From: Qipengyuania xiapuensis
GTDB lineage: Bacteria; Pseudomonadota; Alphaproteobacteria; Sphingomonadales; Sphingomonadaceae
Direction of reading: 5' to 3'
DNA: 64,000 nucleotides
NCBI RefSeq assembly: GCF_019711395.1
Contig: NZ_JAIGNL010000001.1
Coordinates: forward strand, 558,001-622,000
Shown: positions 8,938 to 17,390 of the stretch, in pieces
Layout: every line of letters starts with the position of its first letter
Position numbering within the stretch: the first letter of the stretch is position 1
The notes under the pieces: generated by a model
What the model was told of the DNA's origin: nothing
Databases searched by the model: none
The model's input: only the letters and a program-made list of their open reading frames with translations
Program-made: the position numbers and the translations under genes

Positions 8938-9903
8938 ATGAGCGACACGCTTTTCAAAGACCAATTGCCCCCCGAAATCAGCGCCCGTGTTACCGGTAGC
9001 GTCCTCAATGAAGGACGCGCGACGCTCGTTCTCGATGTGGCGGGCCTTTCCGAGGCGCAGCGCGGTGCGCTGGAAGCCGAGATCACTTCTGCCGTGGCTG
9101 CACGCGAGGACGTGAACGACGTGCGCGTCGTCATGACGGCAGAACGCAAGGGGCCGATGATCATCGCGGTCGGTTCGGGCAAGGGCGGCGTCGGCAAGTC
9201 GACCCTCACCGCCAACCTCGCGATCGCGCTGGCGAAGCGCGGGGTGAAGGTCGGGCTGGTCGATGCCGACATCTACGGACCTTCGCAACCGGTCATCTTC
9301 GGCACGCAGGGCGCAAAGCCCGATGCGCGCGACAACAAGCCGGTCCCGCTCGCCAGCGACTTTGGCGTCGACCATCTTTCGATGGGTCACCTCGTTGCGC
9401 CGGGCAAGGCGCTCGCCTGGCGCGGTCCGATGGCGGCTGGCGCGCTCGGCCAGCTGATCGAGGCGCACTGGTCGCCCGACACCGATGTGCTGCTGATCGA
9501 CCTGCCGCCGGGCACGGGCGATGTGCAGCTCACCATGGTGCAGAAGTTCAAGCCGGCAGGTGCGGTGCTCGTCTCTACGCCGCAGGACCTTGCGCTGATC
9601 GACGCGGCACGGGCTGGCCAGCTCTTCGATACGGCCGGTGTGCCGGTGATCGGGCTGGTCGAGAACATGTCGGGCTATGCCTGCCCCAAGTGTGGCGAGA
9701 TTTCCGATCCCTTCGGTGCCGGCGGCGTCGAGGCGGCTGCGGGCCGACTGGAGTTGCCCTTCCTCGGCCGAATCCCGCTGGCGATGGAAATCCGGCAGGG
9801 GAGCGATGCGGGCAAACCGCCCGCAGCCGGTGACGGCCCCAACGCCGCGCCGTTCCACGCGATTGCAGAAAAGCTCGCCGAATGGATATCCGCGAGAAAC
9901 TGA
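8938..9903 (+). CDS. mrp: Mrp/NBP35-family Fe-S cluster carrier ATPase
   Basis: Scaffold/carrier ATPase that delivers iron-sulfur clusters to apoproteins. The 321-residue product has a short N-terminal domain, then the deviant Walker A GKGGVGKST (about 81-89). Near residue 245 it has a CxxC pair (CPKC) that would bridge a [4Fe-4S] cluster in a dimer. The next gene, a molybdenum hydroxylase large subunit, starts inside its last 22 bases. Such enzymes need an Fe-S partner, so the coupling may matter functionally. Confidence 0.94.
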   Translation: MSDTLFKDQLPPEISARVTGSVLNEGRATLVLDVAGLSEAQRGALEAEITSAVAAREDVNDVRVVMTAERKGPMIIAVGSGKGGVGKSTLTANLAIALAKRGVKVGLVDADIYGPSQPVIFGTQGAKPDARDNKPVPLASDFGVDHLSMGHLVAPGKALAWRGPMAAGALGQLIEAHWSPDTDVLLIDLPPGTGDVQLTMVQKFKPAGAVLVSTPQDLALIDAARAGQLFDTAGVPVIGLVENMSGYACPKCGEISDPFGAGGVEAAAGRLELPFLGRIPLAMEIRQGSDAGKPPAAGDGPNAAPFHAIAEKLAEWISARN

Positions 9904-12182
9904 GCGGCATCGAAGTTTCGCGCCGCAAGCTCATGATCGGCGCGGCGGCGGGCGGCGGACTGCTGGTCGCCTGGACGCTATGGCCGCGCAGTTATGCCAG
10001 CCCGATGGTCGCCGGCGAGGGCGAGGCCTTGTTCGAAGGGTGGCTTACGATCGGGCGTGACGGCGTCGTCACCGTCGCGGTCCCGCAGCTCGAGATGGGG
10101 CAGGGTGTCGGTACCGTCCTCGCGCAGGTCGCGGCCACCGAACTCGGTGCCGACTGGCGCCAGATCGGCATCGAACCGACCCCGCCTTCGGGTCATTTCG
10201 CCAACCTCACGCTCGCCGCGCATTGGTCGCCGCTATGGTCGAGCTTCCCTGCGCAGGCCGATAGCGAAGATGCATGGCTGGTCGAACGCTTCGCGCGCCG
10301 CGGCGATTTCAACGCGACCGCGCTCGGCACCAGCCTTGCCGCCTATGAGCGCCCCTTGCGCGAGGCAGCGGCAAGCGCGCGCGACATGCTCACTCGTGCC
10401 GCCGCCGAGCGCTGGGATATCGCTCCCGAACAGTGCGAGGTGGTCGAGGGTTTCGTCATCCACGAAGGCACGCGCCTGCCCTTCGGCGAGCTCGCGATGG
10501 AAGCGGCACGTCTCGACCCGCCCGATCCCGCTCCCCTGCGACCGCTTGCTGCGTCCGAAGAGCCGATCCCGGGCGAGGCCGATGCTTCCACGATCTTCCC
10601 GCGGCTCGACCTGCCTTCGAAGGTCGACGGAAGCCACATTTTTGCAGGCGATGTCCGCCTGCCGGGAATGCTCTTCGCATCGATCCGGCACGGTCCCGCC
10701 GGCCTGCCAGAATTGCTCCGCTTCGATGAGGATGCGGTAAAGGGCATGCGCGGTCTGCGCACAGTCGTCACCTCGAAGCGCTGGATCGCAGCCGTTGCAG
10801 ACAGCTGGTGGATCGCGGACCAGGCGCTCGGCAGGATGCGGGCCCATTTCACCGGGCCCGGGGCGCTCGAGCAGATCGTCCTCGAAAGCGACATGGAACG
10901 CGCGATCGAATCGGCCGACGACAATGCCGAACGGGTAACGACAATCGGTGATCCCGACGGCATGCTCGGCGGCTCTGCCACGGTCCGCCGCTACGATTTC
11001 GCGCCCGCAGCCCATGCGCCGCTTGAAACGGCGAGTGCGACCGCGCGGTTCGAAGACGGACGCCTCGAATTGTGGATCGCCTCGCAAGCGCCCGCCGCCG
11101 CGCGCGATGCGGCAGCCAAGGCCATCGGTATCTCGCCTGAGGACGTCGTCCTCTATCCCGTGTCCGCCGGCGGCAGCTTCGATGCCCGGCTCGAAAAGCA
11201 GCATGCGATCGAGGTGGCGCAGATCGCGGAGCAGGTCGGACGTCCGGTGCAGCTCGTCTGGAGCCGGGCGCAGGACCTGCAGGCCGTCCCTCCGCGTCCC
11301 CCGGTCTCGGTGCAGATCTCAGCGAGCCTCGGGGCGCAGGGGCAGCCAGTCGCGTGGCGCACGCGGGTCACCGCGCCTTCCGCCATCCGCGAAATGGGCG
11401 GACGGCTGTTCGACAATCTCGTGCCGGAAGCCGCACAGGAACTGGGCCGCGAGGAAGCCGACCCCTTCATGACCGAGGGTGCCGTGCCGAGCTACGGCAT
11501 CTCGCATGTCGCGGTTGATCACGTGCCTGCCAGCATTCGCCTGCCCGCCGGACGGATGCGTGGCGGGGCGCATGTCTGGACGGCCTTTGCCACCGAATGC
11601 TTCGTCGACGAGCTGGCGGCAGCCGCGGGCCGCGATCCCTTTCTCTACCGCATGGCGATGCTGGGCGGCGCGCCGCGCATGGCCGAATGCCTGCGCCGCG
11701 CCTCGCGCCTCGGCGAATGGGACGGCGCTCAGGAAGGATCCGGGCAGGGCATCGCGATGCTTCGCATGGGCAGCGATCCCGCGCGTGCCGGACACATTGC
11801 CTGCGTGGCGCAGGTCGGCAGGGGCGAGGGCCGCACGCGCGTTTCTCGTCTGGTTGCGACCGTCGACATCGGGCGGATCGTCAATCTCGATATCGCGCGC
11901 CAGCAGATCGAAGGCGGGCTCGTTTTCGGCCTTGGGTTGGCTTCGGGAGGTTCGCTGCGCTTCAGTGATGGCCATCCGGTGCCGAAACGGCTCGACGGGC
12001 TGGGCCTGCCGCGCCTTGCCGATTGTCCCGAGATCGTGGTCGACTTCATCGCCAGCGAGGCCGAGCCGTTCGACCCCGGCGAACTCGGCGTGGCAGTCGC
12101 CCCGCCGGCGATCGCAAACGCCCTCTTCACAACGACGGGAACGCGAATGCAGCAACTCCCGTTCTTCAGCGAACGATCATGA
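9882..12182 (+). CDS. Xanthine dehydrogenase-family molybdopterin-binding subunit (IorB-like)
   Basis: Large catalytic subunit of a molybdenum hydroxylase, resembling isoquinoline 1-oxidoreductase beta or aldehyde oxidase-type subunits. The 766-residue product begins with a twin-arginine signal (RRKLMIGAAAGGG, about 14-26), so it is likely exported folded. It keeps QLEMGQGV near the N-terminus and a C-terminal GELGVAV segment, where the family's catalytic Glu lies. The expected small [2Fe-2S] subunit (IorA-like) is not in this window. The start overlaps mrp by 22 bases and the stop overlaps hemH by four (ATGA). The substrate cannot be inferred. Confidence 0.85.
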   Translation: MDIREKLSGIEVSRRKLMIGAAAGGGLLVAWTLWPRSYASPMVAGEGEALFEGWLTIGRDGVVTVAVPQLEMGQGVGTVLAQVAATELGADWRQIGIEPTPPSGHFANLTLAAHWSPLWSSFPAQADSEDAWLVERFARRGDFNATALGTSLAAYERPLREAAASARDMLTRAAAERWDIAPEQCEVVEGFVIHEGTRLPFGELAMEAARLDPPDPAPLRPLAASEEPIPGEADASTIFPRLDLPSKVDGSHIFAGDVRLPGMLFASIRHGPAGLPELLRFDEDAVKGMRGLRTVVTSKRWIAAVADSWWIADQALGRMRAHFTGPGALEQIVLESDMERAIESADDNAERVTTIGDPDGMLGGSATVRRYDFAPAAHAPLETASATARFEDGRLELWIASQAPAAARDAAAKAIGISPEDVVLYPVSAGGSFDARLEKQHAIEVAQIAEQVGRPVQLVWSRAQDLQAVPPRPPVSVQISASLGAQGQPVAWRTRVTAPSAIREMGGRLFDNLVPEAAQELGREEADPFMTEGAVPSYGISHVAVDHVPASIRLPAGRMRGGAHVWTAFATECFVDELAAAAGRDPFLYRMAMLGGAPRMAECLRRASRLGEWDGAQEGSGQGIAMLRMGSDPARAGHIACVAQVGRGEGRTRVSRLVATVDIGRIVNLDIARQQIEGGLVFGLGLASGGSLRFSDGHPVPKRLDGLGLPRLADCPEIVVDFIASEAEPFDPGELGVAVAPPAIANALFTTTGTRMQQLPFFSERS

Positions 12183-13207
12183 CCTGGCAAGAACAGAAAC
12201 TCCCCGCAGACCACCCGCCGGTGAAGTCCGGCAGGATCGGCGTACTTGTAGTGAACCTCGGCACGCCCGATGCGCCCGAGAAGGGCCCCGTGAAGCGCTA
12301 CCTCGCCGAATTCCTGTCCGACCGCCGCGTGGTCGAGATACCCGCGATCGCATGGCAGCCGATCCTGCGCGGCATCATCCTCAACACGCGCCCCAAGAAG
12401 AGCGCGCACGCCTATAGCCAGGTGTGGACCGAGGAAGGCTCGCCGCTCGCCGTCATCACCCGCAAGCAGGCAGAGGCCATGCAGGACCGGCTGGGTGACG
12501 GCGTCATGGTCGACTGGGCCATGCGTTACGGTAAGCCCTCGATCCCCGACCAGATCCAGAAGCTGATGGATGCCGGCTGCGACCGCATTCTCCTCGCCCC
12601 GCTCTACCCGCAATATTCGGGTGCGACGACGGCGACGGTGGTCGACAAGGCGGCCGACAAGCTGAAGGAAATGCGCTGGCAAGCAAGCCTGCGTACGCTC
12701 CCGCCCTATCACGACGATCCTGCCTATATCGACGCGCTCGAAGCCGATATCACGCGCCAGCTGGATGCGCTCGATTTCACGCCCGAAGTCCTCCTGCTGA
12801 GCTTCCACGGCATGCCGCAGCGCACGCTGGAGCTGGGTGATCCCTATCACTGCCATTGCCAGAAGACCTCGCGCCTGTTGCAGGAACGGCTTGCCGGGCG
12901 TGACATGCGCATCCGCACGACCTTCCAGTCGCGCTTCGGCCCCGCCAAGTGGCTCGAACCGGCGACCGACACGGTGATAGGCGAAGAGGCAGCCAAGGGC
13001 ACCAAGTCTCTCGCCATCGCGGCTCCGGGCTTCTCGGCCGACTGTCTCGAGACCCTCGAGGAACTTGCCATCCAGGGGCGCGAGCAGTTCATCGAGGAAG
13101 GCGGCGAGAAGTTTGCGGCACTCTCCTGCCTCAACACTTCGGACGCGGGCCTCGCGATGCTCGAAACCTTGTTGCGGCGCGAGCTTGCCGGATGGATCGA
13201 TTGCTAA
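12179..13207 (+). CDS. hemH: Ferrochelatase
   Basis: Inserts ferrous iron into protoporphyrin IX, the last step of heme synthesis. The 342-residue product has the N-terminal VVNLGTPDAP motif and the conserved SFHGMP segment with His210, a metal-site residue. It ends with the usual ALSCLNTS stretch. The start is the ATG overlapping the upstream stop (ATGA); the frame stays open upstream but lies inside the preceding gene. The next gene encodes a heme-thiolate P450. Confidence 0.96.
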   Translation: MTWQEQKLPADHPPVKSGRIGVLVVNLGTPDAPEKGPVKRYLAEFLSDRRVVEIPAIAWQPILRGIILNTRPKKSAHAYSQVWTEEGSPLAVITRKQAEAMQDRLGDGVMVDWAMRYGKPSIPDQIQKLMDAGCDRILLAPLYPQYSGATTATVVDKAADKLKEMRWQASLRTLPPYHDDPAYIDALEADITRQLDALDFTPEVLLLSFHGMPQRTLELGDPYHCHCQKTSRLLQERLAGRDMRIRTTFQSRFGPAKWLEPATDTVIGEEAAKGTKSLAIAAPGFSADCLETLEELAIQGREQFIEEGGEKFAALSCLNTSDAGLAMLETLLRRELAGWIDC

Positions 13208-13242
13208 TTGCCACTTAATAATTGCTGATGCATGATGGCTGC

Positions 13243-14631
13243 ATGGCCACTCTTGCAGCACATGATCCGATCCCCACTCACTGGACCGAAGGCGTCCCGA
13301 GCGACGACGAACTGGCACATATTCCCGGCGAGGGCGGATGGCCACTGGTCGGCAATACTTTCAAGATGCTCAAGGACCCGCACGCATTCACGCGGCACAT
13401 GGTCGAAACCTATGGCCGGGTCTACAAGAGCAAGGCGTTCGGCGGGTGGAACGTCGCCCTGATCGGTGCCGATGCGAACGAGCTGGTGCTGTTCGACAAG
13501 AGCAAGAATTTCTCATCTGAGCAGGGCTGGGGCCCGGTGCTCGACCAGCTCTTCCCGCGCGGATTGATGCTGCTCGACTTCGACCATCACCGCGCCGACC
13601 GGCGTGCGCTGTCGATCGCCTTCAAGCCCGGCCCGATGCGCCACTATTCGGGCAGCCTCAATCGCGGCATCGCGAAAAAGGTCGAGGACTGGGGCGCGGG
13701 CCGGATGGAATTCTATCCCGCGATCAAGACGCTCACGCTCGACCTTGCCGCAGACAGTTTCATCGGGATCGAGTGGGGTCCGGAAGCGGACAAGATCAAC
13801 ACCGCCTTCATCGACATGGTACAGGCCTCGGTCGCGCCGGTCAGGAAACCGCTGCCCTTCACCCAGATGAAGCGAGGCGTCGACGGAAGGAAATTCCTCG
13901 TCGATTTCTTCACTGCGGAGACACAGCGTCGCCGCGCGGAAGGCGGCGGGCAGGACATGTTCAGCCAGTTCGCCACCGCCGAGTATGACGACGGCAGTCT
14001 GATGCCGGTCGACGAGGTGGTCGACCACATGAACTTCCTGATGATGGCGGCGCACGACACGATCACCAGCTCGGCGACCTCGCTGATCTGGCTGCTTGCC
14101 AAGCATCCCGAATGGCAGGAAAAGCTGCGCCAGGAAGTCGAAAGCGTGACCGGCGGTGTCGGCAGCGATGGCAAGCCCCGCGACCTTGCCTACGAGGATA
14201 TGGGTAAGCTCGAACTGACAGAAATGGCGTTCAAGGAAGCGCTGCGGATGGTCCCGCCGGTGCCCTCGATGCCGCGCCGCGCGCTGCGCGAGTTCGAATT
14301 CGGCGGCTATCGCATTCCTGCCGGCACGCACGTCGGGATCAACCAGTATTACGTCCATCACGACGAAGAACACTGGGACAATCCGTTCGACTTCGATCCG
14401 ATGCGCTTCACGCCCGACAAGGTGAAGGCGCGTCACAAATATGCATGGGTTCCCTTCGGCGGCGGCGCGCACATGTGCCTCGGGCTGCACTTCGCCTATA
14501 TGCAGGTGAAGATCCTGCTCGCGCAGCTCCTGCCGCGCTACGAGATCACGCTCGAGCAGGAACCCGATTGGCAGCCCTGGCCGATCCCCAAGCCGCGCGA
14601 CGGCCTGAAGATCTCGCTCAAGGCGCTTTGA
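13243..14631 (+). CDS. Cytochrome P450
   Basis: Heme-thiolate monooxygenase of about 462 residues. Visible signatures are the I-helix AAHDTITS, the K-helix ExxR (EALR) and the heme-binding loop FGGGAHMCLG with the axial Cys. The pattern around the Cys (HMCLGLHFAYMQVK) looks closer to the CYP51/CYP26/CYP120-like branch than to CYP153 alkane hydroxylases; the family is not certain. Three in-frame starts exist (TTG 13222, ATG 13228, ATG 13243) and none has a clear Shine-Dalgarno site. It follows hemH by 35 bases. No ferredoxin or reductase partner lies nearby. Confidence 0.9.
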   Translation: MATLAAHDPIPTHWTEGVPSDDELAHIPGEGGWPLVGNTFKMLKDPHAFTRHMVETYGRVYKSKAFGGWNVALIGADANELVLFDKSKNFSSEQGWGPVLDQLFPRGLMLLDFDHHRADRRALSIAFKPGPMRHYSGSLNRGIAKKVEDWGAGRMEFYPAIKTLTLDLAADSFIGIEWGPEADKINTAFIDMVQASVAPVRKPLPFTQMKRGVDGRKFLVDFFTAETQRRRAEGGGQDMFSQFATAEYDDGSLMPVDEVVDHMNFLMMAAHDTITSSATSLIWLLAKHPEWQEKLRQEVESVTGGVGSDGKPRDLAYEDMGKLELTEMAFKEALRMVPPVPSMPRRALREFEFGGYRIPAGTHVGINQYYVHHDEEHWDNPFDFDPMRFTPDKVKARHKYAWVPFGGGAHMCLGLHFAYMQVKILLAQLLPRYEITLEQEPDWQPWPIPKPRDGLKISLKAL

Positions 14632-14662
14632 TTTCCGAGGCTAAGCCGAGGCAAGGGCGATT

Positions 14663-14724
14663 GCCCGCCCGCAGCGGGCGCAGCTTGCTGCGCGTCTAGC
14701 GAGGACGTACCCGCGGAGGCGGGT
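14663..14724. repeat. Three tandem GC-rich hairpins between convergent genes
   Basis: Three perfect inverted repeats lie within 62 bases: GCCCGC/GCGGGC (14663-14679), GCGCAGC/GCTGCGC (14678-14693) and ACCCGC/GCGGGT (14709-14724). They sit between the P450 gene and the SdhAF4-like gene. There is no T run, so they are not classical intrinsic terminators. They could be a REP/BIME-like element or a processing signal. Confidence 0.6.
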
Positions 14725-14731
14725 GCGCAAA

Positions 14732-14890
14732 TCAGAAGTCTATCGCGATGCCGTCCTTGACCCAGTCGCCGTAGCGCGTCGGGCTCAGGTCTTCCTCGTT
14801 CTCGACCTTCTTCGGCTTGGGCGGCGGTTCGCTGCTCCAGTGCTCGGGCTTCTCGAATTTCTCGGGCCGCTTGGTCGCGCGTTTTGTCAT
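14732..14890 (-). CDS. DUF1674 / SdhAF4-like succinate dehydrogenase assembly factor
   Basis: Small 52-residue protein with a charged, proline-rich N-terminal half and the conserved end SPTRYGDW-(x)4-GIAIDF, the hallmark of DUF1674. The eukaryotic relative SDHAF4 binds flavinylated SdhA and helps assemble complex II; the bacterial role is inferred from that. The start is set at 14890, the Met opening the conserved small protein; the frame runs on upstream into the divergent rsmB. Confidence 0.9.
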   Translation of the reverse strand: MTKRATKRPEKFEKPEHWSSEPPPKPKKVENEEDLSPTRYGDWVKDGIAIDF

Positions 14891-14947
14891 GCATCTAAAA
14901 TGCGCAGGCTGGCGCGTGGTTTCAAGTGGAGCTAGGGGCAGCGCCCA

Positions 14948-16186
14948 ATGGCACAGCCTACCGGAATACACGCGCGCCGCGCCGCGCTTCGCCTGCTCGA
15001 TGCGGTTTTGCGCCGCGGCGAGACGCTCGACGTCGCATTCGGCGCGGCGACCAAGGATGTGCGCAAGTTCGAGGACAAGGCGTTGGCGCGTGCAATCGCC
15101 AGCGAAGTGCTGCGCTGGATGGTCGATCTCGATGCGCTGATCGACAGTGCGACGAAGAAGCCGCTGCCTGCCGATGCCAAGGCGCGCACGGTGCTCCGCA
15201 TGATGCTGGCGCAGTGGCTCCGCCTCGATACGCCGCCGCATGCGGTCATCGCGACCTGCCTGCCGCTGCTTGCTGGAGGCCCGCGCAGGCTGGCGCACGG
15301 CGTGTTCTCGACGCTTACCAAGCGCGGCATCGCCTTGCCCGAAGCGCCGACGCTTCCCGCCGATGTCGCCGAACGCTGGGGTGACCGCTCGGCCGCTATC
15401 GCTCAGGGCCTTGCCGAGCCACCGCCGCTCGACCTGACGCTGAAGGACCCTTCGCAGACCGAGGTGTGGAAGGCGAAACTTGCCGCCGACAGCCTGATGC
15501 CCGGTCACCTGCGTCTCGCGCGGGGCGAGAATATCGAGAAGCTGCCCGGCTTCGCGGAAGGCGAATGGTGGGTGCAGGATATCGCGGCCTCGTTACCCGC
15601 GCGCCTGCTAGGCGAAGGCGAGGGCCGCCACGTCCTCGACCTGTGCGCTGCGCCCGGCGGCAAGTCGCTACAACTGGCGGCGCAGGGCTGGCAGGTCACC
15701 TCGCTCGACATTTCCAAGCGCCGGCTCGACCTGCTGCGCGCCAACTTCAAGCGCGTGGGCCTGAAAGCCAGCCCGCTACGCGCCGATGCACTCACGTGGG
15801 AGCCCAAGCACCGCTTCGATGCAATCCTGCTCGATGCGCCGTGCACCGCGACCGGCACCGCCCGCCGGCATCCCGACGTGCTTCACCGGATCGGTGCGCG
15901 ACAGATCGAGGAGATGGCCGAACTCCAGGCCGCATTACTTGAACGCGCCTCCGGATGGCTCAAGCCGGGCGGCACGCTGGTCTATGCAACCTGTTCGCTA
16001 GAGCGCGAGGAAGGAGAGGCCCGCCTGGCCCATTCCAAGCTAGATCTTCTACCGGTTTCGCAGGATGAGCTCCCAGAGGGAATCGCCCCCGGCGCCGATG
16101 GGACCTTGCGAACCGACCCCGGAATGATGGCGGAAAACGGGGGAATCGACGGATTCTTCATCGCCCGGCTCGCTTCGCGCGGCTGA
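14948..16186 (+). CDS. rsmB: 16S rRNA (cytosine-C5) methyltransferase, RsmB/Sun family
   Basis: Probably methylates C967 of 16S rRNA. The 412-residue product has an N-terminal NusB-like helical domain (about 8-135) and a Rossmann methyltransferase domain with the SAM-binding LDLCAAPGGKSLQLA motif. DAPCTATG carries one conserved Cys and YATCSLE the catalytic Cys. It is transcribed divergently from the SdhAF4-like gene with only 57 bases between them. Confidence 0.93.
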   Translation: MAQPTGIHARRAALRLLDAVLRRGETLDVAFGAATKDVRKFEDKALARAIASEVLRWMVDLDALIDSATKKPLPADAKARTVLRMMLAQWLRLDTPPHAVIATCLPLLAGGPRRLAHGVFSTLTKRGIALPEAPTLPADVAERWGDRSAAIAQGLAEPPPLDLTLKDPSQTEVWKAKLAADSLMPGHLRLARGENIEKLPGFAEGEWWVQDIAASLPARLLGEGEGRHVLDLCAAPGGKSLQLAAQGWQVTSLDISKRRLDLLRANFKRVGLKASPLRADALTWEPKHRFDAILLDAPCTATGTARRHPDVLHRIGARQIEEMAELQAALLERASGWLKPGGTLVYATCSLEREEGEARLAHSKLDLLPVSQDELPEGIAPGADGTLRTDPGMMAENGGIDGFFIARLASRG

Positions 16187-16455
16187 AAAAAGGCAAAAAG
16201 AAGGCAAAGTTTTAACGGTTCACCGCAACAGTGGACCGCACCGCCCTCATGCCGGGCACCTTCGGCTTGCCATTCACATTTTTGAAAGCATGGGATCAAC
16301 AATCAGCGTGTCACCACACGAGGACGCCGCCATTCTTGCCGCGTCATGAGACACACGCATCAGAATTTAGGATCGACGACCGGACCGCCCCCTACAAGCG
16401 GCCATCAAGAAGCTGTAAGATGTCCATGGTCGTCGTGGATTGAAGGAGTACGAAA

Positions 16456-17328
16456 GTGACTGCAATTAAGAAGACCGCAGGAATCCCCCTCCTGCTTGGC
16501 GCGCTTGCGCTGCCCATGAGCCTTTCGGCGCAGGAAGTTGAAGCCACCGACAGCAACATCGACGTCTACGGCTCGGCCCTCACCGAAGGTCCCGAAGTCG
16601 AGGGCATCATCACCTCGCGCAGCGGCGACAAGATCCGCGTGACGCTGGAAAACGGCACCACCACCGACATCATCATCGATGAAGGCACCGAAATCCGCGC
16701 AACCGGCGGTTTCCTCGGCATGAGCAGCAAGAAGCTGACCTCGCGCCAGCTGCTGAACGGCCTTCCGGTCGAAGTCGACACGCTGCAGTTCGACGGTGGC
16801 CTCGTTGCCAGCCGCGTGAAGCTCAAGGCGAGCGACCTCGAAACCGCTGCCATGATCCGCGGTGCGACCGCTCAGCAGTTCGCTGAACAGCGCGAAGACA
16901 TCGACGCCAACACGGCTGCCGCAGAAGCCCTGCGTGGTCGCATGGCCAACATCGACCAGTACAATGTCCGCGGCGTGACCAACGTCTACTTCGACAGCGG
17001 CAAGTGGAACATCTCGGCTGAAGGCGAGCGTGAGATCTGCGAAATCGCTTCGCAGGCAGAAGCCATGGACAACGCGCTGCTGCTCGTGGTCGGCTACACC
17101 GACTCCGATGGCGACGAAGACTACAACCAGGTCCTCTCGGAGCGCCGTGCAGGCCGTGTGACCAACTACCTTCAGCAGAAGTGTGGCTGGAAGCCCTGGC
17201 GCATGCTGACCCCGACCGGCATGTCCGAATCGGATCCGGCTGCAGACAACAGCACGCCGGAAGGCAAGGCGCAGAACCGCCGCGTTTCGGTCAACATCCT
17301 CGTCAGCAAGGCCACCGAAGAAGGCTGA
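16456..17328 (+). CDS. DUF5666-like plus OmpA-domain outer membrane protein
   Basis: The product (290 residues) has a signal peptide (cleavage near SLSAQE), then a beta-rich region at about 45-125. That region resembles DUF5666 (EGIITSRSGDKIRVTLENG and a repeated ligand-like pattern) rather than the OmpA 8-strand barrel. The C-terminal third is a peptidoglycan-binding OmpA domain (NVYFDSGKW ... GYTDSDGDEDYN ... RRVSVNIL). The start is GTG at 16456 because AAGGAG lies 7 bases upstream. Codon use is regular, suggesting good expression. It ends at a strong terminator. The preceding 269 bases hold no credible gene. Confidence 0.88.
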   Translation: MTAIKKTAGIPLLLGALALPMSLSAQEVEATDSNIDVYGSALTEGPEVEGIITSRSGDKIRVTLENGTTTDIIIDEGTEIRATGGFLGMSSKKLTSRQLLNGLPVEVDTLQFDGGLVASRVKLKASDLETAAMIRGATAQQFAEQREDIDANTAAAEALRGRMANIDQYNVRGVTNVYFDSGKWNISAEGEREICEIASQAEAMDNALLLVVGYTDSDGDEDYNQVLSERRAGRVTNYLQQKCGWKPWRMLTPTGMSESDPAADNSTPEGKAQNRRVSVNILVSKATEEG

Positions 17329-17354
17329 GCCGAGCGCAGGATACGCTAGTTTTG

Positions 17355-17386
17355 AGGGGCGGGTCTTCGGACCTGCCCCTTTTTTC
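17355..17386 (+). terminator. Intrinsic terminator after the OmpA-like gene
   Basis: Stem AGGGGCGGGTC / GACCTGCCCCT with tetraloop TTCG and a run of six T. It lies 26 bases after the stop and between convergent genes. Confidence 0.93.
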
Positions 17387-17390
17387 TTGC

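Noticed and set aside
11729-13345. A 538-codon minus-strand frame opposite the molybdenum hydroxylase and hemH genes
   Set aside because: High-GC shadow frame; the plus strand codes for clear families with conserved motifs throughout.
13243-14631. CYP153 alkane hydroxylase assignment
   Set aside because: The I-helix and heme-loop patterns do not look like CYP153, so only the superfamily was called.
16231-16443. Short open frame before the OmpA-like gene
   Set aside because: No ribosome binding site, no recognisable family, and composition unlike neighbours; more likely 5' leader.
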